A DNA stretch of 64,000 nt from Cohnella pontilimi (GCF_005049045.1 NZ_SUPK01000007.1:124001-188000); one strand, 5' to 3'; positions 35,547 to 44,587 are shown, counted from the stretch's first letter. Numbers and translations: made by a program. The notes: generated by a model from the letters alone, not told the origin.

Positions 35547-35960
35547 ATGTACCCGATCTCTTCTTCTCTTACGTCGCAGGAACAAGAATTCGATAAAGTT
35601 CGCAGCGCCATTGCGAGTCTCGGCTTTACGCTGTCGGGCAATTGGGATTACGACAGCGGGTCCTTCGACAGCGCATTGGACGAAGCGCAGAAAGTATGGC
35701 TCCGGCTGCCTTTTGACGTGACGACTGGCCACGTGGACAGCGAAGCCGACGAGACGGATGCGAAAATTCGATTCGGCCGGCCGTTCGTATTGAAGCACGT
35801 GTACAATGAAGGGTTGGACCGGGAAGCGCAGCCCCGAACGTTCGGCGCCATGCTCGATCAGTTCACCGACCCGGTCAATGCTGACGCCGACATCGAGCCG
35901 GAGTGGATCGACAAAGCCAAGCAACGATTACATGAAATCGAACAGATATATCCTAAATAA
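35547..35960 (+). CDS. yugN: YugN-like protein
   Basis: The 137-residue soluble protein has LGFTLSGNWDYDSGSFD, FGRPFVLKHVYNEGLD and LDQFTDPVNADADI, matching the YugN family of Bacilli. Function is unknown. The ATG follows AAAAGGGAG. It lies just after the lia operon. Confidence 0.85.
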   Translation: MYPISSSLTSQEQEFDKVRSAIASLGFTLSGNWDYDSGSFDSALDEAQKVWLRLPFDVTTGHVDSEADETDAKIRFGRPFVLKHVYNEGLDREAQPRTFGAMLDQFTDPVNADADIEPEWIDKAKQRLHEIEQIYPK

Positions 35961-35976
35961 ATATTTTAATTTTTTC

Positions 35977-36034
35977 GGGGGCTCCCCCAAAAGTAATCGG
36001 AATAAGCTTCGAAGCTTTACGTCACTTTTGGGGG
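35977..36034 (+). repeat. 58-bp hairpin repeat, copy 2
   Basis: Starts GGGGGCTCCCCCAAAAGT and ends ACTTTTGGGGG. Four differences from the reverse complement of 19977-20034, all in the central part. It lies between yugN and htrA. Confidence 0.9.
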
Positions 36035-36043
36035 ATGAGAGTT

Positions 36044-36077
36044 AATCGTCGGATCATAAACTCTGACGATTTTTTGT
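36044..36077 (+). terminator. Terminator after yugN
   Basis: AATCGTC pairs with GACGATT and is followed by TTTTTG. Confidence 0.75.
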
Positions 36078-36248
36078 TTGCCGGCGTTTTTCCGGGGCTG
36101 AAAAAGGATAATGATGCGGGAAGGGTTTTATCGCCTTTTTTTTACTTCGCATTTATTTCCGTTTAAGATAGTTTTAAGGAACGAAGTCCAAGATAGAGAC
36201 AGAAAGATAAACGGTGTAGACCAAATATACACCAAGGAGGAACCAAAC

Positions 36249-37772
36249 ATGGACGATCAAAACAAGAGACCGGACGATTGGCACGGTTTCACATACGGCG
36301 GCCAGAACCGTCCGGAAGAGCGGGAAGACGAACACTCGCAGCGGACCGAAAGAGACGATCCTTACGCGGGAGTGCGCAGAGAATCCGAGCCCTACACGTT
36401 CGGACCCTTCGGAGGAAACATGCCCTATCGCACGGAGACGAATCCGGAATCTATGAAAGACACGCAAGCGGAGGTCGTACCGACAGCTCGGGAATACCGG
36501 CCGTTCACCGTGTCCGGCAGCGGCCGCGGAGGTTCTTGGCAAACGCCGCCTCGACGCAGTTTTCGCTCGCTGTTTGCGGCGTTTATGGTTGGCGTTGTCG
36601 CTGTCGGCGGCTTGATGTTCGCGGCCGATCGCAATAACTGGTTTTCCGTTCCGGCATTGGGCGGTACATCTGCACCGCAAGCGGTAGAAACGTCGTCTAA
36701 GCCGGTCAGCAATTCGGCGGATGTCGTTCGGCCGAACAATATCGCCAAAATTTTCGAACAAGCATCTCCGGCAGTCGTGAAGATCGAGACTTACACGAAC
36801 TCCAGCAGCAACCAGGGCGGCACGATGGACGATTTATTCCGGCAATTTTTCGGCGACGGAACTTACGGCGAAGAAGGCGGCAACGGAGGCGGCGGCGATA
36901 CTCTGCAGCCAAGCGGTATGGGCTCCGGCTTCATCTTCGACTCGACCGGTTATATTTTGACGAACCAGCACGTTGTCGGCAATGCTTCCGAAATCGAGGT
37001 CACCGTCGTCGGTCACAGCAAGCCGTTCAAAGCGAAGCTGCTCGGCTCCAGCTACGATCTCGATTTGGCGGTGCTGAAAATTGAAGGCACCAATTTCCCG
37101 ACACTGAAGCTCGGAGATTCGAATTCCGTGAATATGGGGGATTGGGTCGTGGCGATCGGCAACCCGTACGGCTTCGACCATACGGTCACCGTCGGCATTC
37201 TGAGCTCCAACGAACGTGAAATCAGCATCCCGGATCAGCAGGGAACGCGTAATTATCAGCATCTTTTGCAGACCGACGCTTCCATCAACCCGGGTAACTC
37301 CGGCGGTCCGCTGCTGAATCTGCAAGGCCAAGTGATCGGCATCAACACCGCCGTAAGCGCGCAGGCGCAGGGCATCGGCTTCGCCATTCCGACGAGCACG
37401 ATCTCGGAAGTGCTGAACAATTTGAAGAACAACACGCAAATTCCGAAAAAACCGGTTCCGTTCATTGGTGCAAGCCTGTATTCCATGACCCCGGATCTGG
37501 CGAAAAAATTGGGTGTTGATGTGACCAGCGGTTCGATCGTGCGAGACGTCATTTACGGATCTCCCGCTTATAAAGCGGACTTGAGAGCCTACGACATCAT
37601 CACCGCCATGGACGGCACGGACTACAAAAACAACGAAGAGCTGGTCACCGCCATTCAAAAGAAAAATGTAGGCGACAAGGTGACGCTGGACGTCGTCCGC
37701 AACGGAGAGAAAATCAAAGTCGGCGTAGAAATCGGCGACAAGAACAAATTCCAGACCGGCGAACAGCCGTAA
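36249..37772 (+). CDS. htrA: HtrA-like membrane-anchored serine protease
   Basis: The 507-residue product has a disordered hydrophilic cytoplasmic N-terminus (about 1-100), one membrane helix (about 107-125), a trypsin-like domain with catalytic H241 (LTNQHVVGNA), D272 (SYDLDLAV) and S351 (NPGNSGGPL), and a C-terminal PDZ domain (about 410-500). It degrades misfolded proteins at the cell surface. AAGGAGG precedes ATG 36249. A two-component pair follows after a terminator. Confidence 0.95.
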   Translation: MDDQNKRPDDWHGFTYGGQNRPEEREDEHSQRTERDDPYAGVRRESEPYTFGPFGGNMPYRTETNPESMKDTQAEVVPTAREYRPFTVSGSGRGGSWQTPPRRSFRSLFAAFMVGVVAVGGLMFAADRNNWFSVPALGGTSAPQAVETSSKPVSNSADVVRPNNIAKIFEQASPAVVKIETYTNSSSNQGGTMDDLFRQFFGDGTYGEEGGNGGGGDTLQPSGMGSGFIFDSTGYILTNQHVVGNASEIEVTVVGHSKPFKAKLLGSSYDLDLAVLKIEGTNFPTLKLGDSNSVNMGDWVVAIGNPYGFDHTVTVGILSSNEREISIPDQQGTRNYQHLLQTDASINPGNSGGPLLNLQGQVIGINTAVSAQAQGIGFAIPTSTISEVLNNLKNNTQIPKKPVPFIGASLYSMTPDLAKKLGVDVTSGSIVRDVIYGSPAYKADLRAYDIITAMDGTDYKNNEELVTAIQKKNVGDKVTLDVVRNGEKIKVGVEIGDKNKFQTGEQP

Positions 37773-37796
37773 GGAACGGACACACATTTGCAGGGA

Positions 37797-37836
37797 AGCG
37801 GGGTTGCCCGGTAACGGGCTTCTCCCGCTCTTTTTG
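37797..37836 (+). terminator. htrA terminator
   Basis: AGCGGG pairs with CCCGCT, with an inner CCCG/CGGG stem, followed by CTTTTTG. Confidence 0.8.
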
Positions 37837-37885
37837 TAAATCCGTTAAAATGAAAGAAAGCGTACAACGGGAGGGCGGCTCTTCA

Positions 37886-38572
37886 GTGAGACCCCATATC
37901 ATGGTCATCGACGACGATGAGAAAATCATTTCCTTATTGCGGAGAAGCCTGGCGTTCGAAGGATATGAAGTGACGACGGCGCACGATGGTGCCGAAGGGT
38001 TGAAACAGCTCATGGCGCGGCAGGCCGATCTGGTCATTCTGGACGTCATGATGCCGCATGTGGACGGCTGGGAAGTTTGCCGCAGGCTGCGGGAAGCCGG
38101 CATCGTATCGCCGGTCTTGATGCTGACGGCCCGCGATGATGTGCAGGACCGGGTGAGAGGGCTGGACATGGGCGCCGACGATTATTTGGTGAAGCCCTTT
38201 GCGCTGGAAGAACTGATGGCCCGGGTTCGCGCGCTTCTGAGGCGCAGGCCGGAGAAGCCGGAGGAAAGCGGCAGGCTGCGGTTCGAGGATCTCGTCATGG
38301 ACGTGGATTCGCGGGAAACGAGCCGGGGAGAGCGGCGAATCGAGCTTACGGCCAAAGAATTCGATCTGCTTCGTCTCTTTATGGAGAACCCGAAAAGGGT
38401 GCTGTCGAGGGACCAGATCATGGAGCGCATCTGGGGATTCGATTTCAGCGGGGAATCCAACGTACTGGAGGTTTACGTCGCGATGCTTCGGCAAAAGCTG
38501 GAGGAGCACGGCGAGAGAAGAATCATTCAAACGGTTCGGGGAGCCGGTTACGTGCTGAAAGGGGACAGCTGA
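37886..38572 (+). CDS. OmpR-family response regulator
   Basis: The 228-residue protein has a receiver domain (D53 in VILDVMMPHVDG) and a winged-helix DNA-binding domain (about 130-226). I chose GTG 37886 because GGGAGGG lies ten bases upstream; ATG 37850 has no site. It is coupled to the next kinase gene. Position after htrA recalls CssR of Bacillus, which controls htrA, but that link is inferred from order only. Confidence 0.9.
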   Translation: MRPHIMVIDDDEKIISLLRRSLAFEGYEVTTAHDGAEGLKQLMARQADLVILDVMMPHVDGWEVCRRLREAGIVSPVLMLTARDDVQDRVRGLDMGADDYLVKPFALEELMARVRALLRRRPEKPEESGRLRFEDLVMDVDSRETSRGERRIELTAKEFDLLRLFMENPKRVLSRDQIMERIWGFDFSGESNVLEVYVAMLRQKLEEHGERRIIQTVRGAGYVLKGDS

Positions 38573-38573
38573 A

Positions 38574-40058
38574 ATGTCCATCCGGCTTCGGCTCACGTTA
38601 TGGTACTCGGGCTTGCTCGCAGCCGCGCTCGTCGCGTTCGGAGTCGCGATTTACGGCGTTGTTTATAAGATTACGATGTCATCTTTACGCAATGATTTGA
38701 ACCAGGTGGCCTACCGGGTGGATGTGAACGCCTTGATGTCGTCGAACGGAATTAATTTAAACGCGAATCTTCCTCAAGGTTTCGACGCGAGCATTTACGG
38801 TATCCAATTGGTGAACTTCGCTCAAGATCGGAACGGCAGATCTATCGAAAAAACACCTAATCTCTATCGGCTGGACATTACTTTCCCCGTGCCTAAGTAC
38901 AATCAGGTAGAGCCGCAGGATCGATATTTCTCGTACAAAGCGGGAGGAGCCTCTTTTTTGGTGATCGAAAGGCCTCTCATTGCGAATCATACGCTGCTAG
39001 GCCTGTTGCAGGTGGCCATGTATACCGGTAGGGAGCAGCAACTGCTATTGCAGCTGCAAACGATTTTATGGATGACCGGTCTGCTCGGCTTGCTAACAGC
39101 GTTTCTGCTCGGCATGTTCCTGTCCCGGAAGGCGCTTCGTCCGATCGGACGAGTGACGGCAGCGGCCGAGCAAATCCAAAGCGGCATGGAGCTCGGGCTC
39201 CGTATTCCTCGGGAAAAACCGAACGACGAGATCGGCCGCTTGACGGACACGCTGAACGGTATGCTCGCCCGAATCGAAAAGGCTTATAAAGAACTGGAAG
39301 AGTCCAATGCCGCACAACGCCGGTTCGTGTCCGACGCTTCGCATGAGCTGCGCACTCCGCTCACTACCATACGGGGCAATGTAGATCTGCTGCAAAAAAT
39401 TTGGCTGCCCGATGGGGAAGCGGAGGGCCGTCGCGAATCCGCCGTGTCGCCGGATGACTGTCATCAGATGTCGGTGGAGGCTGTTCGCGATATTTCCGAC
39501 GAGGCGCGCAGGATGAGCGCCTTGGTGAACGACTTGTTGTCTCTGGCCCGTGCGGATACCGGATACCGTATGGACATGGAGCCGCTGCCGCTGCGGCAAG
39601 TGGCGGAAGAAGCCGCCCGACGTGCGCAATTCCTGCCCCGCAAGGCGGAATGGATCATCGGGCCGCTCGAAGCGCTAGACAAGGTTTGGGTGCTCGGCAG
39701 CCGCGATTATTTGCTTCAGCTTCTGTTCATCCTCATCGAGAACGGCTTCAAGTATACGCCGGCCGGCGAGGTGCGACTGTATGCTTCCCGTCTGGGGGAT
39801 ATGGTCGGACTCACGGTGGAAGATACGGGCATCGGCATGAATCCCGAAGACGTGCCGCATATTTTCGAACGTTTTTACAGAGCGGACCGCTCGCGGGGGC
39901 AGACCTCCGGAACGGGGCTGGGGCTGTCGATCGCCAAATGGATATCGGATATGCATAAAGGCCGGCTGGAAGTAGAATCGATGCCGGGCCGGGGAAGCAA
40001 GTTTACGTTTTGGCTACCCGTACGTTCGCAGCCTGTTGCCGCACCTGAGGTTTCATAA
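38574..40058 (+). CDS. HAMP-domain sensor histidine kinase
   Basis: The 494-residue kinase has a membrane helix at about 10-31, an extracytoplasmic domain of about 130 residues, a second helix at about 164-183, HAMP (about 184-238), the HisKA box FVSDASHELRTPL (H257) and a HATPase domain with ENGFKYTPAGE and GTGLGLSIAKW. About 25 extra residues sit between the two helices of the dimerisation domain. The regulator gene ends one base before this ATG. Confidence 0.92.
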   Translation: MSIRLRLTLWYSGLLAAALVAFGVAIYGVVYKITMSSLRNDLNQVAYRVDVNALMSSNGINLNANLPQGFDASIYGIQLVNFAQDRNGRSIEKTPNLYRLDITFPVPKYNQVEPQDRYFSYKAGGASFLVIERPLIANHTLLGLLQVAMYTGREQQLLLQLQTILWMTGLLGLLTAFLLGMFLSRKALRPIGRVTAAAEQIQSGMELGLRIPREKPNDEIGRLTDTLNGMLARIEKAYKELEESNAAQRRFVSDASHELRTPLTTIRGNVDLLQKIWLPDGEAEGRRESAVSPDDCHQMSVEAVRDISDEARRMSALVNDLLSLARADTGYRMDMEPLPLRQVAEEAARRAQFLPRKAEWIIGPLEALDKVWVLGSRDYLLQLLFILIENGFKYTPAGEVRLYASRLGDMVGLTVEDTGIGMNPEDVPHIFERFYRADRSRGQTSGTGLGLSIAKWISDMHKGRLEVESMPGRGSKFTFWLPVRSQPVAAPEVS

Positions 40059-40080
40059 ATGAAACCTTGGTGCGGTTTTT
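40039..40080 (+). terminator. Terminator of the two-component operon
   Basis: CCGCACC-tg-AGGTTTCAT pairs with ATGAAACCT-t-GGTGCGG, followed by TTTTT. The hairpin overlaps the end of the kinase gene. Confidence 0.9.
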
Positions 40081-40193
40081 ACGTATTGTAACAAGGTACT
40101 GCTCTAACGCGCCTATGCTTGTCGACTTTTCGCTTCAGAGGGAATAGGCTATAATAAAATTAATTTGTAACCAACAGAAAGCAGGCGTTTGCC

Positions 40194-41141
40194 ATGGAAG
40201 TTTTGAAAATCTCCCCCCGGGGTTACTGCTACGGCGTGGTGGATGCGATGGTGCTGGCGCTTCAGACGGCCCGCAACCTGGATCTTCCGCGCCCGATCTA
40301 TATTTTGGGCATGATCGTTCATAACAGCCACGTAACTGATGCTTTCGAGAAGGAAGGCATCATTACGCTGGACGGGCATGACCGGCTGGAAATTCTGGAT
40401 CAGATCGATAAGGGCACGGTCATTTTTACCGCTCACGGCGTATCTCCCGAAGTTCGAAAGCGCGCGCGCGATAAAGGCCTGACGCTGGTCGACGCGACAT
40501 GTCCGGACGTGACCAAGACCCACGATCTGATTCGGGAGAAGGTCGCCGACGGGTACGAGGTCATCTATATCGGGAAAAAAGGACATCCCGAGCCGGAAGG
40601 CGCCATCGGCATTGCGCCGGGGCACGTGCATCTGATCGAACGCGAGGAAGATATCCCGAAGCTGTCTCTTTCGGCGGACAGGATCATTATCACGAACCAA
40701 ACGACGATGTCCCAATGGGACATTAAGCATTTGATGGCGAAGTTGCTCGAGGCTTTCCCGAGAGCCGAGATTCATAACGAAATTTGCCTGGCGACGCAAG
40801 TGCGGCAGGAAGCGGTGGCGGAGCAAGCTAAGGAGGCCGATCTGTGCATCGTGGTCGGCGATCCGCGCAGCAACAATTCGAACCGGCTGGCGCAAGTGTC
40901 GGAGGAAATCGCTGACGTGCCCGCTTACCGGGTATCCGATGTATCCGAAATCAAACAGGAATGGCTGCAGGGCGTCCGCAAGGTCGCCGTTACTTCCGGC
41001 GCTTCCACGCCGACGCCGATTACCAAAGAGGTCATTCATTACCTGGAGCAGTACGATCCGCAAAATCCGGAAACTTGGCCGGTCCGCCGCACCGTCAATT
41101 TTAACAAGCTGCTGCCTACCGTTCGAGAGAAAACGACATAG
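40194..41141 (+). CDS. ispH: 4-hydroxy-3-methylbut-2-enyl diphosphate reductase
   Basis: The 315-residue enzyme has the three cluster cysteines C12 (GYCYGV), C103 (DATCPDV) and C198 (NEICLATQ), plus the TAHGVSP and [11 protein letters not shown] motifs. It performs the last step of the MEP isoprenoid pathway using a [4Fe-4S] cluster. A TATAAT box at 40150-40155 lies upstream. The DUF2062 gene follows. Confidence 0.96.
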   Translation: MEVLKISPRGYCYGVVDAMVLALQTARNLDLPRPIYILGMIVHNSHVTDAFEKEGIITLDGHDRLEILDQIDKGTVIFTAHGVSPEVRKRARDKGLTLVDATCPDVTKTHDLIREKVADGYEVIYIGKKGHPEPEGAIGIAPGHVHLIEREEDIPKLSLSADRIIITNQTTMSQWDIKHLMAKLLEAFPRAEIHNEICLATQVRQEAVAEQAKEADLCIVVGDPRSNNSNRLAQVSEEIADVPAYRVSDVSEIKQEWLQGVRKVAVTSGASTPTPITKEVIHYLEQYDPQNPETWPVRRTVNFNKLLPTVREKTT

Positions 41142-41182
41142 AACCGGCAGCGATGCGTCACCATGCCGCGAAAGGAGTCCGA

Positions 41183-41683
41183 ATGAAGCAACGTCTGGCC
41201 GGAATACGGCGCTGGATTCGATATAAATATACGCTGCTGATGCGCACCAAAGGCGGAGCATCCCGGGTGGCAATGGGGTTCGCGATCGGTATCGCCGTGG
41301 AGATGTTCACGCTGCCGACGTTCGGATTCGCTTTTCTGCTCATTTTCCCCTTGGTTTATGTGCTTAAAGGGAACTTGCCGGCAGCGTTGATCGGATTTGT
41401 GTTCGGCAAAATCATTTATATCCCCATGGCGTTTCTCAACGCGATGGTAGGCGGCTGGATCTTGCCGCACCACTTCACGCTGCACATCCCCTTCCTGTAC
41501 GATTGGGTCAATCGCGTGTTGTCCGCTTCGCTTAAGCTGATCGTCGGCGGCATGATAAACGGCACGATTCTCGGAGCTTTGCTCTATTTTCCGATCAAAA
41601 TTTCTTTGGAGAAATACCAAGAGAAACGCCGCGAGAAACGGAGACTCAGACGCGGCCGTTTGGAAGAGGGCAGAGCCGAATGA
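41183..41683 (+). CDS. DUF2062 membrane protein
   Basis: The 166-residue protein starts at ATG 41183 after AAAGGAG. It contains three membrane helices, the pattern GGASRVAMGFAIGIAVEMF characteristic of DUF2062, and a basic C-terminal tail (EKRREKRRLRRGR). Function is unknown. It is probably co-transcribed with ispH. Confidence 0.82.
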   Translation: MKQRLAGIRRWIRYKYTLLMRTKGGASRVAMGFAIGIAVEMFTLPTFGFAFLLIFPLVYVLKGNLPAALIGFVFGKIIYIPMAFLNAMVGGWILPHHFTLHIPFLYDWVNRVLSASLKLIVGGMINGTILGALLYFPIKISLEKYQEKRREKRRLRRGRLEEGRAE

Positions 41684-41688
41684 GGCGA

Positions 41689-41754
41689 AGGTCTTGTGCG
41701 AAAGCGGATTTAAACCGGTGTAATCGGTGAGAATTCGGCTTGACACAAGACCTT
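41689..41754. promoter_or_regulatory. Inverted repeat flanking the aroF promoter region
   Basis: AAGGTCTTGTG (41689-41699) is perfectly complementary to CACAAGACCTT (41744-41754), with 44 bases between. The right arm overlaps the last bases of the aroF -35 box TTGACA. It might serve as a terminator, an operator, or both. Confidence 0.55.
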
Positions 41755-41768
41755 CCTTTCGTTATATT
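41740..41768 (+). promoter_or_regulatory. aroF promoter
   Basis: TTGACA (41740-41745) and TATATT (41763-41768) have a 17-base spacer. Just downstream (41779-41820) are four degenerate AGCGTAnAA-like direct repeats in the leader. Confidence 0.8.
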
Positions 41769-41846
41769 TGCTTTAATGCTTAAAAGCGTATAAGCGTCAA
41801 AGCGTACAAGTGTAAAAGTAATTATAGACTTCAGGAGCGTGAACTC

Positions 41847-42908
41847 ATGATCGTCATTACATCCCCCCACTTATCCGAAGAGCGGATACGGGAAATCGTG
41901 GGGCACATTGAAAAACAAGGCGTTCAGGCGCATCTGTCACGAGGCGTAGATCGCACGGTCATCGGCATTATCGGCAAAGCGGACCCTCATTTGGCGGAAC
42001 ATTTGCGGTCCATGCAGGGCGTCGAGAATGTCGTTAGAATCTCGAAATCTTACAAGCTGGCGAGCCGGGATTTTCACCCGGACGACACGATTATCGACAT
42101 CAAAGGGGTGCGCATCGGCGGCGATAATCTTGTCGTGATGGGGGGGCCTTGTGCGGTCGAGACGCCGGAGCAGATCGACGAGATCGCGCGTTTGGTGAAG
42201 GCGGCCGGGGGTCAGGTGCTGCGCGGAGGGGCGTTTAAGCCGCGGACAGGTCCGTACAGCTTCCAAGGGATCGGTGTGGAAGGTCTGAAATGGATGAAAG
42301 ATGCCGGGGAAAAATACGGGCTTCTGACGATCACAGAAGTGATGACGCCGGAGTACGTCGACGTGTGTGCGGAGTATGCGGATATATTGCAGATCGGAAC
42401 CCGAAACATGCAAAACTTTGATTTGCTGCGCAAGCTCGGCACCATCCGGACGCCGGTGCTCTTGAAACGAGGCATGAGCGCCACGTACGACGAATGGCTG
42501 AATGCGGCGGAATACATTCTGGCCGGAGGCAACCCGAACGTCATGCTGTGCGAACGCGGCATCCGCACGTTCGAAACCTACACGCGCAACACGTTCGACC
42601 TGGCCGCCGTCCCCGCGGTTCAACAGTTGTCCCATTTGCCCGTAATCGCGGATCCGAGTCATGCGACAGGCCGCCGCGAGCTGGTGGAGAGCATGGCCAA
42701 AGCCTCGGTAGCGGCAGGTGCCAACGGCCTGATTATCGAGATGCACACCGATCCGGACAATTCAGCTACCGGCGACGGCGTGCAATCGCTGTTCCCCGAC
42801 CAGTTCGCCCGGCTGCTGAAGGAGCTGGAACAGCTTGCACCGCTGTGCGGCAAGCAGTTCTCCACAGGCAAACAGCCGGCGGAAGCGTTCGTGACCTGGC
42901 AGAAATAA
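41847..42908 (+). CDS. aroF: DAHP synthase (type I-beta) with N-terminal regulatory domain
   Basis: The 353-residue protein has an N-terminal ferredoxin-like regulatory domain (about 1-75), then a TIM-barrel catalytic domain with MGGPCAVETPEQI, RGGAFKPRTGPYSFQG, GTRNMQNF and the metal/substrate site PVIADPSHATGRRE. It makes DAHP from PEP and erythrose-4-phosphate, entering the shikimate pathway. The N-terminal domain is the expected site of feedback control. ATG follows AGGAGCGTG. Confidence 0.95.
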   Translation: MIVITSPHLSEERIREIVGHIEKQGVQAHLSRGVDRTVIGIIGKADPHLAEHLRSMQGVENVVRISKSYKLASRDFHPDDTIIDIKGVRIGGDNLVVMGGPCAVETPEQIDEIARLVKAAGGQVLRGGAFKPRTGPYSFQGIGVEGLKWMKDAGEKYGLLTITEVMTPEYVDVCAEYADILQIGTRNMQNFDLLRKLGTIRTPVLLKRGMSATYDEWLNAAEYILAGGNPNVMLCERGIRTFETYTRNTFDLAAVPAVQQLSHLPVIADPSHATGRRELVESMAKASVAAGANGLIIEMHTDPDNSATGDGVQSLFPDQFARLLKELEQLAPLCGKQFSTGKQPAEAFVTWQK

Positions 42909-42928
42909 CAGGGTGTCATATACGCAGG

Positions 42929-42955
42929 ACGGCAGGCTTCCAGCCCGCCGTTTTT
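42929..42955 (+). terminator. aroF terminator
   Basis: ACGGCaGGCT pairs with AGCCcGCCGT around TCC, followed by TTTTG. Confidence 0.8.
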
Positions 42956-42983
42956 GCATTTTCCGACACATTGTTTGTGTTAA

Positions 42984-43000
42984 TGTGAGAATTGCTTACA
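42984..43000 (+). promoter_or_regulatory. GlnR/TnrA-type box upstream of glnA
   Basis: TGTGA-N7-TTACA fits the established consensus TGTNA-N7-TNACA exactly. Its centre is about 72 bases upstream of the predicted initiation site. Confidence 0.75.
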
Positions 43001-43028
43001 TGAGCGAAAAAAATACCTGACATAGCTA

Positions 43029-43057
43029 TTGACGCTCCTTGACCCCGGTTCTATAAT
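43029..43057 (+). promoter_or_regulatory. glnA promoter
   Basis: TTGACG (43029-43034) and TATAAT (43052-43057) with a 17-base spacer. Confidence 0.8.
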
Positions 43058-43140
43058 AACAACAATAAGTTGGTGCGAAATTGGAACATTCACATGATAT
43101 ATCGCACCTAATGTTCGGATTTAGAGGAGGAAATGCACAA

Positions 43141-44565
43141 ATGGCAGTCGAAAATGTAATGAAATTGATCAAAGAAAAGAACGTTGAGTTCGTCGATTTC
43201 CGCTTTATCAGCCTGCTCGGCCAAGCTCACCATATTACACTGCCGGCGACCGAAGTGGATGAAGAGACTTTCGTAAACGGGGTGGCGTTCGACGGTTCTT
43301 CCCTTCCGGGATTCCGCGGCATTGAAGAATCCGACATGGTCATGATGCCCGATCCGGAATCCGCCTATATGGATCCTTTCACCGCCCACCCGACACTGAT
43401 CGTCATGTCCGACATTTATACGCCGGATGGACAACGTTACGAACGCGACCCGCGTTCGATCGCCCAGAAGGCGGAAGAATACATGCAAAAATCCGGTGTG
43501 GGTACGGCTGCTTTCTTCGCTCCGGAATCGGAATTTTTCATTTTCGACGACGTCCGCTACGAGAGCACGATGAACTCCTCCTCGTTCTCCGTCGACTCCG
43601 AAGAAGCGGCATGGAACTCGAACCGCAAAGAAGAAGGCGGCAACCTCGGCTTCAAAGTCCGCGTCAAAGGCGGCTACGTACCGGTAGCTCCGACCGACAC
43701 CCAGCAGGATATTCGCAGCGAAATGGTTCGCTTGATGCAAGAATCCGGCCTGCGCGTCGAGCGCCATCACCACGAAGTGGCGACGGCCGGCCAAGCGGAA
43801 ATCAACTTTCGTTTCGATACGCTGACGAAAACCGCGGACAACCTGATGAAGTACAAATACATCATTCACAATGTGGCCCGTCAATACGGCAAAGTCGCCA
43901 CCTTCATGCCGAAGCCGCTCTTCGGCGACAACGGCAGCGGGATGCACGTTCACCAATCGATCTTCAACGAAGGCGAGCCGCTGTTCTACGAGAAAGGCGG
44001 ATACGGGAACCTCAGCCAAATGGCGCTGTATTATATCGGGGGCATTTTGCACCATGCGCCGGCTTTGCTCGCGATTACGAACCCTTCCACGAACTCGTTC
44101 AAACGTCTTGTGCCGGGTTACGAGGCACCGGTTAATCTGGTGTTCTCCAAAGGCAACCGTTCCGCAGCGGTGCGCATTCCGGTCGCAGCAGTTACGCCGA
44201 AAGGCTGCCGCATCGAGTTCCGTACGCCGGACTCGACGGCCAACCCGTACCTGGCATTCGCCGCGATGCTGCTCGCCGGTCTGGACGGCATCAAGCGCAA
44301 AATCGATCCGACCGCACTCGGCTACGGACCGTTCGATAAGAACATTTATGAGCTGTCTGACGAAGAGAAGAAAGAAATCCGCAGCGTTCCGGGCACATTG
44401 GACGAGGCGCTCGACGCCCTGGAAGCGGACTGCGACTTCTTGACCGAAAGCGGTGTGTTCAGCAAAGACTTCATCGACAATTATGTGGCGCTGAAGCGCA
44501 GCGAAGCGAAAGCCGTCGCCATCCGCGTTCACCCGCACGAATACAGCCTGTATTTCGACTGCTAA
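43141..44565 (+). CDS. glnA: Glutamine synthetase type I, beta-like subtype
   Basis: The 474-residue enzyme contains all GS signatures, including FDGSSLPGF, HHHEVATAGQ, MPKPLFGDNGSGMH and NRSAAVRIP. It is longer than the ~444-residue GSI-alpha usual in Bacilli and carries the insertion and the NIYELSDEEK segment (Y403) aligned with the adenylylation loop of Escherichia coli GSI-beta. ATG 43141 follows AGAGGAGG. A GlnR-type box lies upstream. It makes glutamine from glutamate and ammonium. Confidence 0.93.
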   Translation: MAVENVMKLIKEKNVEFVDFRFISLLGQAHHITLPATEVDEETFVNGVAFDGSSLPGFRGIEESDMVMMPDPESAYMDPFTAHPTLIVMSDIYTPDGQRYERDPRSIAQKAEEYMQKSGVGTAAFFAPESEFFIFDDVRYESTMNSSSFSVDSEEAAWNSNRKEEGGNLGFKVRVKGGYVPVAPTDTQQDIRSEMVRLMQESGLRVERHHHEVATAGQAEINFRFDTLTKTADNLMKYKYIIHNVARQYGKVATFMPKPLFGDNGSGMHVHQSIFNEGEPLFYEKGGYGNLSQMALYYIGGILHHAPALLAITNPSTNSFKRLVPGYEAPVNLVFSKGNRSAAVRIPVAAVTPKGCRIEFRTPDSTANPYLAFAAMLLAGLDGIKRKIDPTALGYGPFDKNIYELSDEEKKEIRSVPGTLDEALDALEADCDFLTESGVFSKDFIDNYVALKRSEAKAVAIRVHPHEYSLYFDC

Positions 44566-44587
44566 TTGGACTCATCGCAACATCATC

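Noticed and set aside
43133-43140. ATG 43133 as the glnA start
   Set aside because: It is in another frame and only two bases from the ribosome-binding site; ATG 43141 has correct frame and spacing.
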